Part shown: positions 45,967 through 56,613 of the stretch, piece by piece
Layout of the letters: each line of letters begins with the position of its first letter
How positions within the stretch are numbered: the first letter of the stretch is position 1
From: Prillingera fragicola
Lineage: Eukaryota > Basidiomycota > Tremellomycetes > Trichosporonales > Trichosporonaceae
Assembly: GCA_002335605.1 (NCBI GenBank)
Contig: BEDY01000004.1
Span: forward strand, 434,001-498,000
Length of the DNA: 64,000 nt
Direction: 5' to 3'
The notes under the pieces: model-generated
Database searches by the model: none
Seen by the model: the letters and a program-made list of their open reading frames with translations, nothing else
What the model was told of the DNA's origin: nothing
Program-made: the position numbers and the translations under genes

Positions 45967-47203
45967 ATGTCAACCGCGGGTCCCTCCCGCCCGCCCAACC
46001 GCCGCCCAGCGCCCCAGCGCACACTAAAACAACCAGCGGCGCTCTCCGTCGCCGAATCCGCCCCTGGCGTGCCCCCAGGCGCGCGAGGCACCTCGACCGG
46101 CGCGGGGGACAAGGCCCACCTGCGCTCAGTGCTGGAACGGAGGGCGCGGCTGCAGAAGCGTGCAGACAAGTATGCCGATAAAGCCATGGAAGAGGTGTTG
46201 GACCGCGAGGGACTAGCCAAGGTGGTGCGTATCGTCTTGCCAGGGGCGTGTGCTGACTGCGTAGCTGCCGTATATTCACAAAGCCGCTTACGCCGAGATT
46301 GTGCACGAACGCCACCTGAACGGTCTCTGCGGGTACGCACTGTGCGCCAACCCCCCGGCAGCGCCGTACTCGACCGCCAAGCGGTTCTCCATCTCCACGC
46401 GCGCCCGCACCATTACGCCCGTAGCGGGCAACGACGCTGATGCGTTTTGTTCCAAAAAGTGCGCGGCAAAGAGTGCTTGGATTGCGGGGCAGTTGGGTAC
46501 AGAGGCGATTTGGCTCAAGGGTGGTGCGGGGGAGAGTGGAGTTGAGACTGTCGAGGATCTGGAGGAGCGCGGGGTGGTGCGGTGGGGTGGACGGAGGGGA
46601 GAGGTGCTGGAGTGGGTCAAGGATGGGGCTGGGGACGCTGTTGCGGGTGATGCGGCTGGGGCTGCGAAGGATATCGCTGCTGTTGACAGGGTAGAGCCAC
46701 CGTCGGCGGCTCCAGTGAATGGAAATGGAAGGGCAGCGTCCCCGCCGCCAGCGTCGCCAGCGGTCGACGTCCCCGCGGGTCCAATGGGCGACCTTATAGC
46801 CTCGCTCAGCATCTACGAGCGTTCCACGCCAACAGTCGCACCTGCACCTCCATCATTGCACCCGACCTTCACCCCAGCGCCAGAACCAGCACCAGCAGCC
46901 CCTGCCTCGCCGACAGAACCACCATCTCCCCTCCCCCTCCCCCGACCCAACTCCAGCGCCTCAAGCACGCCAAAACCCAACCGTCGCGGTCCTTCTGCGC
47001 TCCTCTCGACAACATCGACAAAACTCGCACAATCTCTCCTCACGGCCACCAAGACGTTGCCAACGCCCCACGTCGACAGTGACAGTGGTGACGAGAGCGC
47101 GCCAGAGGAGGACTGGGCGCGGGAGATGGGATGGGGACAGGGCAAGGAGGTTGACGACTTGTTTGCGATGGCTAGGGAGGCTAGGGAGATGATGGGCGAG
47201 TAG
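45967..47203 (+). CDS. RTR1: RTR1/RPAP2-type RNA polymerase II CTD phosphatase
   Basis: Atypical zinc-binding protein that removes Ser5 phosphate from the CTD of RNA polymerase II and helps its nuclear import. Two exons, 45967-46224 and 46265-47203 (40-nt intron), give about 398 residues. The RTR1 core is clear: IHKAAYAEIVHERHLNGLCG with the first Cys pair (CGYALC), then the second pair in DAFCSKKCAAKSAWIAGQL, spaced as in the family (PF04181 type). The remainder is an acidic and Pro/Ser-rich tail, with EEDWAREMGWGQGKEVDDLF near the end. Length and order agree with fungal Rtr1 proteins. Confidence 0.9.
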
Positions 47204-47635
47204 GATTTGCAGAGCATGCACGTGTATGAAGGGTTGAATTGGTGCCACAACCATGTCAAGTGGTGGGCTGCGGTGGTAATGCAACCGGCGATCACACAGC
47301 TCGATCGACAGAGCCATATCGAGATCCAACTTTTGTTACGAAGATGTGAGCAGCCTGCATTCCCGCTGTACGGCTGTACGACTGTACGACTGTACGACTG
47401 TGGCTGACAGCAAACGTAAGAACCGCAGTGCATCCACAGTGAAAGCAGCAGACGGAGGCTGTGAATCCTTCGTCGGTGACATCAAGTACGTCATCCACCA
47501 TCTCGGCAATCTCATGATCCACTCCGGCAACCACTCTATCACCACCTTGGCAACTACACCACAGTCACTTTCACACTCTCGCTGACCGCATCCTTCTACT
47601 CATCCAGCTCACGCATTCAGCAAACCTCAGCCAGG
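47204..47635. repeat. Intergenic region with 8-bp tandem repeat
   Basis: Four tandem copies of CTGTACGA/CTGTACGG at about 47366-47397, 163 bases after the RTR1 stop. The rest is ordinary 3' UTR and promoter sequence of the hydratase gene. Confidence 0.6.
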
Positions 47636-48800
47636 ATGATGCGCACAGCGCTCCGCCCCCTCCTCCACCGCCACCTAGCCCGCACCACGCCACACCTAAC
47701 CCGGCCACTCTTCTCGCGCACCCCGGCCGAATGGATAGACTACGAGACCGCCGCCCCGCCCGTGATAAGGCGCGATGAGCTCCTGCCCTATTTCGCCGAA
47801 GCGCTGCTGCGGACGCTGCCCACCCGCCAGTCCCGGGTCGCGGGCGGCAGCGAGCAGAGTAACGAGCTCTTGCCCAAGGCCCATCATCTGGTTTACTTCA
47901 AGCCGGATGAGTGGTTGGACAATCTGACCGATGATGGGCTTAGCCAGGTGAGTGCTCGGAGGAAGAGGGAGAAGGGAGAGAGGCAGTAGAGAGGTCGCCC
48001 CCTTGCCTTGCCCTACACGCAATCCAACGCCCTCAAACGACAACCCCAGAGCCCTACTAACACCGCCCCGCAGGAGTACCGGGCGCCCGAAGAATTCCCC
48101 AAACGCCTCTGGGGAGCGGGCACCTTTCACTGGTCTCGCGACCATGCTCTCAAGCTAGGCGATGACGCCGTGATGAGTGTAAAGGTGTCGAATGCCGAGC
48201 AAAAGGGCACGCGCATGTATGTGCAGCAGGAGCGCATGTACTTTGCCTCGAACGAGGCGTTTGAGGCCGAGCAATGGGCTGTGAAAGAGGAGCGCACTAT
48301 TGTGTTCCTACCTGATGAGCCTACGGGAAAGAGCAAGAACCCGATAAAGGGTGGGTACTGGGTGTTCTGCGCCTGCGGTCGTAATACCTGCTAACGTCTC
48401 AGGCAGCGATATGCCCGACCCCGACGAGGACTACACTGTCACCTTTACACCCAGCACTGTCCTGCTCTTCCGCTACTCTGCCCTGACGTATAACGGTCAC
48501 AAGATCCACTACGACCAGCGCTGGGCCAAGGAAAAGGAAGGCTACGACGACGTGATCGTCCATGGCCCTCTGACGGCCACAATCCTTACCGAGCTCGCAT
48601 CCCGTGTTGCCGACAACGAGGGCAAGCTGCTCACCAAGCTCGAGTACCGCGCCACAAGCCCCTTGTACGTCGACAAGGAGATCAAAGTGTGTGTCGGCTG
48701 GGAGAATGGCGTGCGTGGAGACACTGTCACAGTGTGGGCCGAGCAGGACGGTGTGGTCGGGATGAAGGGCAAGGCATCGCTCGTCGATCCTAGGGCATAG
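47636..48800 (+). CDS. Mitochondrial MaoC/HTD2-type acyl-thioester hydratase
   Basis: Hot-dog-fold hydratase/dehydratase. Exons 47636-47947, 48074-48350 and 48403-48800 give about 328 residues. The start (MMRTALRPLLHRHLARTTPH) is a strong mitochondrial presequence. The C-terminal hydratase domain contains LLFRYSALTYNGHKIHYD, with the catalytic His/Asp, and GYDDVIVHGPLTATILTEL. This signature is shared by yeast Htd2 (3-hydroxyacyl-ACP dehydratase of mitochondrial fatty acid synthesis) and by bacterial mesaconyl-C4-CoA/itaconyl-CoA hydratases. Family membership is seen directly; which substrate is used is open. Its nearest downstream neighbour, 306 bp away in the same direction, is a citramalyl-CoA lyase-type gene, which favours a C5-dicarboxyl-CoA role as an alternative to HTD2. 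Confidence 0.87.
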
Positions 48801-49106
48801 ACTCGAGTACGAGCTGTAGAACAAGTTGTGCAAAGCAAGGCTATCACTTCATGGACATGTATTTCGTTGTGCTGTATGTATACCACCCCTTGTGGACCAC
48901 CTCGTGCGTTGCTGCAACCACCTGCAGTGTCTGATCCCTCGAAACGGCGTCCGTCTCGGCGTCGGACATGAAGCGGAAGCGGAGTTCGGCTTTGCTCCGT
49001 TTCCGGCAACCACCCGGCTTCCTGAATACCGCCGCAGATCACCACTCTCCACTGAGCGAGCTCGTTATCGACCTTGCTGTCCTTTCTCTTACTCTGTCCA
49101 CTCACC
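48801..49106. promoter_or_regulatory. CLYBL promoter with imperfect hairpin
   Basis: The 306 bases contain an 11-bp inverted repeat with one mismatch (CGGAAGCGGAG at 48974-48984, CTCCGTTTCCG at 48995-49005, 10-nt loop) about 100-130 bases before the CLYBL start. CGG/CCG triplets in it could serve a Zn2Cys6 factor. Confidence 0.45.
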
Positions 49107-50335
49107 ATGTTGACCCGCCTCGCCACTCCCAAGACACTCAAGCTCAGCGGCGCCCGCGCCCTCACCTCGGCAGCGAGCGTGACGCGCGGGCGCAGCCCCG
49201 TCCTCCGTCGCGCGTGTCTCTATGGTACGTTTCCAACCTCCCCCGGCCTTCCTCCAAGCTGACAAGCAGTGCCCGGCTCAAGCAACAAGATGCTTGAGAA
49301 ATCCTTCGTTACCCCGGCCGACTCGATCTGCTACGACCTCGAGGACGCCGTCGCCCCCTCGGCCAAGCCTGCGGCGCGCACGGCTGTCGCTGACCTGCTG
49401 GATCAAGAGCGTCGGGTCAAGGGCGAGGTCATGGTGCGGATTAATGCTGTGGGGACTGGGTTTGAGGAGCAGGATCTTGACACTATGGTATGTCCTGCCG
49501 AGGTCACGCGTAGGCTCCGCATTTAGCAAGCTCGTGGAGCATCGCCATCATCACCCGTTCAGGACGAGGCTGACGCCCAGCTCCGCACCCGCCACATCGA
49601 AGCCATTGCTCTCCCCAAGACCAACGACCCGGAGCACATTGCGTGGGTCGTGTCGCGTATCCAGGCATTGTGCCCGCCGGAAAAGCAGGCCAATGGCGAG
49701 AAGCCGATCCGCATCATTGGCATGATTGAGAGCGCCATCGCCATGGTCCGCGTTAATGAGATTGCGGCGAGTGGACGGGGACACTTGGATGCTTTGCTGG
49801 TGGGTTCATTGAGTTCTGTGCTGTCGAGGGAAAAGCTGACGCGACAGTTCGCTGCGGAGGACTACTGCGCCGACGTTGGTATCGTCCGTACTCCCGGCCG
49901 CAGCGAGCTTCTGTACCACCGCTCCCGAATGGTCACTGCCGCCAAGGCGTACGGTCTCGGTGCTCTCGACCTCGTGTGCGTCAACTTCAAAGACCCCGAG
50001 GCGTTGCGACTCGAGTCAGAAGAGGGCAGGAGGCTAGGCTTCACTGGCAAGGTGCGTCCAACTCTACAATTAACAACTGACAAATGCAGCAAGCGATCCA
50101 CCCCAACCAGGTGGACGTCATCCAGCGGGCCTACGCTCCCTCCGAGGCCGACATTCTCAAGGCGGCCGGGATCAAGTTTTCGTTTGAGCTCAACGACTCG
50201 GCAGGCAAGGGCGCCTACTCGCTTGACAACGTCATGATCGATGCGCCGGTGTACAAGCAGGCCCTCAACACTATTGCGGCTGCGACCGCTGCGGGTCTGC
50301 AGATCCCTACTGTTACTGAAAAGGACATTGCTTAG
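49107..50335 (+). CDS. Mitochondrial citramalyl-CoA lyase (CLYBL/CitE-like)
   Basis: HpcH/HpaI-aldolase-fold lyase of the CLYBL type; human CLYBL cleaves citramalyl-CoA to acetyl-CoA and pyruvate in mitochondria. Five exons (49107-49224, 49270-49487, 49563-49799, 49848-50051, 50090-50335) give about 340 residues. The start MLTRLATPKTLKLSGARALT is a mitochondrial presequence. Core motifs: VPGSSNKMLEKS, CYDLEDAV, LPKTNDPEHI, IGMIESAIAMVRVNEIA with the metal-binding Glu, LFAAEDYCADVGI with the acidic pair, and GFTGKQAIHPNQV. All ligands expected for Mg binding are intact. It lies directly after a hydratase that could supply citramalyl-CoA. Confidence 0.9.
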
Positions 50336-51775
50336 CAATGTATGCCATCAAAACGTGTGCTTCAGATGGTGGTGTTGTGTTTCTCTGGCGCATCTGGCTT
50401 CTTCATTCGCATAACGGTTGAATCACGAGGGCCTGACTGACGTCCACTGACGCCTGGGCCACGGCCTTGAACTTCTCGCCGTTGTCGGCTGATGACAGGA
50501 GCTCCGTCATGGCGCAATCAAGACGGGCGCGACAAGCGAGAAGCGGAAGAAGCCAAGCAGCTGCGTGTCACAAGTCACCGCAACGGTGTTGATGATGTTC
50601 TTGCGGTTCTTGAGGAGGAGCGGAACAGTCAGTCTGCAGCGGATGCGCGAGAACCTTGTCGCTGCCCATGGTAGTGCATGAGCTTGTCTCAAGTGGCACT
50701 AAAATGCGGCATTTGTCGAACGGCGGCACTCCTTGCATGAGCGCCTTTGTACACTAGACTGAGAACTGGATGCAGTTCATACCTTTTCAAGTCGCTGCAG
50801 CACACGACAGTGAGGCGCCAGACGTAGTGTTGGCATGCTGTGTGAGTACGCGGTGGAGTATGGCGCACAGTGACTATGTGGAAAGAAGAGCAGCAACACA
50901 CAGTCACCAGATCACACTCTGTGAGCTGACACAGCAATACCTCAAGACTGCGAGCATAGGCAGGGTCTCCAAACTTCGCTGTCAAACACTCGCTCGGCCC
51001 GACTACCCAGCGGACTCCCTTGATGCTCAACAGCGCCAGCCGGGCCGGGGTATGCGACGTGAAAAGAGGCCGACTTTACGGCGCTCGGTATATCATCGTT
51101 CCAGCTTATGTGCAGCTGACTCTCTGACGTTACCCCCTCTTGCAATGTTCAAGCACATGGCTGTGGCTCAACACCCCTCCCGATGACTCATTCGGTCTCC
51201 TCACGGTGCGAAGATGGTCCATCAAATAAACCGACATGCAACCGGAATGTGCCGGGCCGGGCGGTCCGCCACTTCTTTGCCTCCTTCTACATCCTCATCC
51301 CTTGCCTCGCTGCAGTTGCTCTGCCCTTTCGGGTCCACGCTTAACTTGTGTCCATCCTGAAGGAACATCTGCACTCTCCTGAAAAGGCTTGGAGGCTGCC
51401 TAAAATAGGCCGCCGAGGGGTCACGGCACCGTCGGCATTCAGCCCCGTGGGTCCACATGATCCGACTTGGAGTCACTCCCCCCACACCACTCCCCCTGAC
51501 TATTCCTCCTTTTCCTTTCTTCTCATCGCCGAAGCTCACGTCAGCGCCTGTGTCTAATTAGGAAACTGCGCAACGACAGGCTATCTCTCGGCTGAAAACT
51601 GACCGATTCCAGCTGATCCACCGCAAGCCCCCGGGGCAGCAGTCACTCCGCGCGGTATGATGATGCCCCGCGCCATCACCCCAGGTTGGACATTGCTGGC
51701 CCCAGCAAGGTCTCTGAAAGCAATAAAAGAGTACCATGGGGTGCTGCGAAATGACCTAAGGAAACTCACACAACC
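50336..51775. other. 1.4-kb intergenic region
   Basis: Long promoter-sized gap before the DAL5-type permease. No coding frame is convincing. No GATAAG element was found. CAATAAAAGA at 51720-51729 is the best TATA-like element, about 50 bases before the permease start. Confidence 0.35.
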
Positions 51776-53539
51776 ATGGCAGTCTCTACAGCGCCTATCA
51801 CAGCTTACGACGAGGCCAAGCCCGAGGACACGCACGCCGAGCACGTCGACGCCGACAGCGTCCACAAGCACGATGCCGAGACCGGCAAGAAGGGCAGCGC
51901 CAACACGCAGCTTGACGACGCTGCGCGCATTCTCGCTGAGGCGGGGCATCTCGAGTTTTCCGCTGCCGAGCGCAAGCGCGTCCTCCGCCGCATCGACCTG
52001 TTTGTCTGCGTGCCCATGTGCCTCGTCTACTTTGTTCAGCAGATGGACAAGTCGACCGTGTCGTACTCGGCCACTTTTGATCTCATTCCGGCGACGGGCC
52101 TCGTGGGGTCCGAGTACTCTTGGCTCACGTCGGTCGTGTACCTCGCTCAGCTGTTCTGCCAGCCCCTATCGGCGTATGCCCTCATTGTCTTTCCTGTAAA
52201 GTACTGGGTGCTGTTCAACTACATTGCCTGGTCGGCAGTGACAATGTGCACAGCCGCGGCGCACAACTTTACTGGCCTGGTTATTGCGCGTATCCTCCTT
52301 GGTGCATTCGAGGCGACCATCTTGCCCTCGTTCGTGAGTCCACCGCGCCACAACCAACAAACACAAAGCTAATGCCACACAGGTCCTCATCACGCAGATG
52401 TGGTGGACGCGCCGCGAGCAATCCTACCGCACAGTCGCCTACCAGATTGCCAACTCGTTTGCGGCCATCCTCGGCCCCCTCATCTCCTGGGGTATCGGAC
52501 ACGCAACCAAGGGCCTGCACGCGTACCAGGGCATCTTTCTCGTCGTCGGCGCCATCTCCATGGCCCTCGTCCCAATCGTGGCATGGCTCATGCCCAACTC
52601 GCCCACGACGGCAAAGTTCCTGCGGAACGGCGACGACCGTCTCATTGCCCTCGAGCGTATCCGTGAGAATAACACGGGCACAAAGTCGTCCAAGTGGAAG
52701 TGGGAGCAGGTGTGGGAGACATACCGCGACCCCAAGACCTGGATGTGGAGCTTCATGTACCTCTTCACCGCGCTGCCTGCCGGTGGATTTGGTGCGTTCG
52801 GCTCGCTCATCACAAAGGGTTTCGGCTTTACCTCGTTTGCCGCCATCCTGATGCAGATCCCCACCGGCGCCATTGGCATCATCACCCTGCTGGTGTCCAT
52901 CTACGTGACCAACAAGATCAAGCTGCGTTTCCCCGTCATTGCATTCCTCTGCCTGTGCCCCATCGCAGGCGCTGCCGCTCTCACCCAGATTGACCGCAAG
53001 AACACTGGCGGCCTCGTCGGCGCATACTATGTCGCGTTCGTCATGGCGGGTATCCAGCCCCTGCTCTATTCGTGGGCCAACCTGAACGCGTCGGGATCGA
53101 CCAAGCGTGTGGTCACGACCGCCACCATGTTTGTGTTCCAGTGTGCTGGAAATGTGAGTCCCATCCGTTCTCCTTAGGACATGTGTTGACGACCCGCCAG
53201 ATCATCGGCCCCCAGTGCTACCTCTCCACGGAGGCGCCATTCTACCTGACCGGCCTGACCGTCTCGCTGTCCTTTTGGTGCGCCCTCTTCGTCCTCGTAG
53301 TCACCATGGGCTTCTACCTCCGCTACCTGAACAGCAAGCAGGAGAAGCGCCGCGTCGCCCTCGGCCTCCCCGCGCAGCTCAAGGACGTCTCCATCATGAG
53401 CATTGACGAGGCGGAAAAATACAAGGCCGAGCTGGCCCAGCGCCTCAGGGAGAATGGCCAGGACGAGAGTATTCTCTATGCGGACAGTTTTGACGATATG
53501 ACGGACTTCGAGAATCCAATGTTCATGTATGTGCTCTAG
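51776..53539 (+). CDS. MFS organic-anion permease, DAL5 (ACS) family
   Basis: Plasma-membrane major facilitator of the allantoate permease/anion:cation symporter family. Members import allantoate, nicotinate, other vitamins, tartrate and related organic anions. Exons 51776-52333, 52383-53153 and 53201-53539 give about 555 residues. A hydrophilic N-terminus of about 75 residues leads to LRRIDLFVCVPMCLVYFVQQ and MDKSTVSYSA, the family's first-helix signature; LIARILLGAFEATILPSF-like helix 4, VLITQMWWTRREQSYRTVAY, and a cytoplasmic loop with LERIRENNTGTKSSKWKWEQ follow, then GFGFTSFAAILMQIPTGAIG. The C-terminal tail is charged. Twelve helices can be traced. Substrate is unknown. Confidence 0.9.
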
Positions 53540-54189
53540 AGTGGGCGAGGGTTTTGTAGCAAGAGAGGGGAAGAAGGTATCGATATAGTTGGTTTGGTGA
53601 TGTAAGATGTGGATTCTGCTCTTGTCGCTTCGGAGATTGCTTCAACTCCGCTACGCGTCGGGATGTTTCTCGAGTCGAGAGTCTGTCTTCGCACTCTACA
53701 TCCGTGACAAAGCCGCCGTTGCGTATGAAGCAGCTTTCTCAGCAAAGACTGGCGTTCGGAACATGGCCGAATAGTCATGGGCAGTGAAAGTAGAAGATGC
53801 CAAGCCGGAGATCAATCCAATCTCCGTGTACTTCCTGATGAAACCCGCACTCAAACACCTGAATTTACCCTGAATATTGCCACGTGTCAGGGCGGAATAG
53901 GCGTCGTACTCCGCCAATTGTCCACGGAGAGTGACATTATCTCCGTGGGGTGACCGCCTGGATAAACTCTCTGGAGTATCCAAGTTTTGCCAGAACGCAC
54001 TTGATCGACAAATCCTGCCGACGACGACACTGTCAGCAACAGCGAGCTTTGCAGGTAGGACCTACTGACCCTATTTATCTACAGAGATGGATTTGTTGCT
54101 TCTTTCTCACACTTCACCACTGCACGACAAACACCAACTGAACTAGTCCTCCATTGACTCACCTCCCCAGTCTCTCTCGACCGCCACAC
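53540..54189. promoter_or_regulatory. Upstream region of second MFS gene with 27-bp dyad
   Basis: A perfect inverted repeat, CCACGGAGA (53922-53930) and TCTCCGTGG (53940-53948), separated by nine bases, gives a CGG-N15-CCG arrangement typical of Zn2Cys6 regulator sites. A third half-site TCTCCGTG occurs at 53821-53828, and CACGTG at 53881-53886. The dyad is about 240 bases upstream of the ATG at 54190. Confidence 0.6.
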
Positions 54190-55968
54190 ATGATCGAGTC
54201 CATCCGCGAGGCGCCCTTCGGGTAGGTCGTGCGCTACCTGACTCGCAACAAGGTTTTCCAGTACCCCGACGAGCAAGAAGGCTATGTCCTTCCCGAGATC
54301 TACATGCGCTCGCGTCCCGCCTCACCTATCCCCGCCGTCCTCGACCCCACGGCGAATTTCAACTCTATGGCCACGACGTGCGTCAATTCGACCTACGAGG
54401 GCAAAGAGGGCCACAAGGCCGAGAAGAAGAAATTTGAAGCCGACTTGAGCGAGGCCGAGATCGCGCTCAAGTATCCCGAGGCCATTATTGTAGGCTGGGA
54501 CGGCGAGGACGACCCGGCGAACCCGCAGAACTGGCCGTTGCGCAAAAAAGTCGGCGTCACGGCCATCATGCTCTACTACACTGTCGCAGTGTACATTGGC
54601 TCGGCAATCTTTGCTTATGCCACCCACGACGCAGCAAAGTACTTTGGCATCAGCGAGCTGGTTGCCACCTTGTGCCTCACCCTCTTTGTGCTCGGCTACG
54701 CCTTTGGACCTCTCTTCCTTGCTCCGCTCTCTGAGGTCGCTGCCATCGGCCGCAACCCGCCTTACATTCTCAGTTTGCTTGTCTTTTGCATGCTCCAGAT
54801 TCCCACCGCACTGAGCACAAACTTTGCTGCTCTTGCCGTTCTCCGCTTCCTCGCCGGCTTCGCTGGCTCCCCACCCCTCGCCACAGGCGGCGCGACCCTC
54901 ACAGACATGTTCTCGGAGCAGAAAGCCGGCTACGCCCTGGGTATCTACGGTGTGGCCGCCGGTGTCGCTCCGGCCTTTGCGCCGTTCATCTCTGGCTTTG
55001 CGGTGGAGCGCTTTGGCTGGCGCTGGGCGTTTTGGGAGCTGCTTATGATGTCGTCTGTCGGCCTCGTGGTCCTCTTCTTCCTCTTCCCAGAGACATCAGC
55101 CGCCAACATTCTCTACCGCCGCGCTGCCCGCCTTCGCAAGCTGACGGGGAACGACAAGCTGCGCTCCATCTCCGAGCTGCACGATGCCCAGAAGAGCTTC
55201 CGCGACGTCATGATGGAGGCCCTCGTCCGCCCGCTCGTCATGACCGTCACCGAGCCAATTGTCCTCGCCATCGACCTGTACATTGGTCTCACGTACGCAA
55301 TCCTCTACTCGTACTTCGAGTCATACCCCATGGTCTTTGGCACAGGCGGATACGGCTGGTCGCTCGGCCTCGCCGGCCTCCCCTTTATCGCGCTCACCAT
55401 TGGCGCCGTCATGTCGTTTGCAGTCTACTGCTGGTGGGCTTACAATTACTGGGAGCCGGCCTATGTCGCCGCCAAGGGCAAGCTCGTCCCCGAGGCCTAC
55501 CTGCCCCTCACCATTCTCGGAGCCGCCTGCTACCCCATCTGCCTGTTCTGGTTTGCCTGGACCGCGAACCGCACCCACTGGATCTCGCCCACAATGGCCT
55601 CGGGCTTGTTCGGCCTTGCAGATTGCTGGAGCTTCATGCCCTTCCTCAACTATCTCACAGTCACCTACCCGGCGTACACTGCTTCGGCGCTGGCTTCAAA
55701 CGACTTTGTGCGCAGTGTCATGGCCGCCGCTATGCCCATTGCTGCTCGTCCGATGTTTGAAAACCTCGGCATTGCGTGGGGCAACTCGCTGCTCGGGTTC
55801 CTCACAATCTTGTTCCTCCCCCTCCCATTCCTGCTCATCAAGTACGGTGCTTGGTTGCGGAGCAAGAGCCCTCTTGCTACCCACATCATGCCACCCAAGA
55901 CGGGTGACGTAGAGGCCATCAACCCGGACAAGATTGTGGCTGTTGAGGAGACGACAGTCGAGGCGTAG
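54190..55968 (+). pseudogene. DHA1-type MFS transporter with in-frame TAG in N-terminus
   Basis: Proton antiporter-type MFS of the DHA1 (polyamine/multidrug) group. The frame from ATG 54190 reads MIESIREAPFG, then TAG (54223-54225), then VVRYLTRNKVFQYPDEQEG. Relatives have GQ(L/V)(I/V)R here, so the TAG sits where a Gln codon (CAG) is expected. No GT-AG intron removes it in frame. Downstream the frame is intact: DDPANPQNWPLRKK, FAYATHDAAKYFGISELVAT, GYAFGPLFLAPLSE, FLAGFAGSPPLATGGATLTD and twelve helices to the end. Translation could restart at ATG 54304 (MRSRPASPIP), giving about 554 residues with all membrane segments. So it is either a recent nonsense allele, an N-truncated functional gene, or a base-call error. 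Confidence 0.75.
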
Positions 55969-56613
55969 AAGAGGCGTTAGACTATCAAATAGAATTAATT
56001 ACAGCATTTTAGTTTGTAACACTGGAGATGCCAGACATTGCATTGCATGTACCGAGAAGACTTGACACTGGGATGGACTGGCATCAGTCCTAATATTTGA
56101 AAGCAAACAATGGCCGGAGTTGAGAAGTAACGCATCGCCCTCCGCAATCTATGTACGTACATTTTTTTTTTGACCCGAGCCCTGTCGCTTCGTTTGACCA
56201 TTTCCAGTCATCAACGTCGATAATGCATCATACTGGGCACAAACTCTCCAAGACCCACATCAATACACACACGATAACCAAAAAGCTTAAGTGTGTGCAA
56301 GACGAAGCATGCGTCCAGACGGCGTGATGAGTGATAGTGGATGGCTGACCCGAGATGCAACGCTCTCTGGCATCACTTTTGCGCAACTATTCAGGTGTTT
56401 TGTAATTGTTCTTCTTCACATCATGACTCCTTCGCACGACAAGGCCTATACTTGTGGTGTTTGCTTACTTTGTCTGTTCACTCTTCTCGTTCGGCAGTAG
56501 GCCATGGAGTTGACATGATCCCGGCACACTTGTAGATATCCTCATCGATCTTGACAAGCTAAGCTGCTACAAGAACCTTGATTTTCCTCCACAACTGGAC
56601 GTCCTCCACCACT
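55969..56613. other. Intergenic region
   Basis: 645 bases between two plus-strand genes; lower GC than average, with a T10 run at 56162-56171. No coding frame is supported. Confidence 0.35.

Noticed and set aside
53833..53875. CTGATGA followed by CTGA as a snoRNA-like pair
   Set aside because: Boxes are too close together, no terminal stem and no rRNA-like guide.
54221..54260. Intron GTAGGT...CCAG that would remove the TAG in the DHA1 gene
   Set aside because: It is 40 nt and the join shifts the frame away from the long open frame, so it cannot restore the protein.
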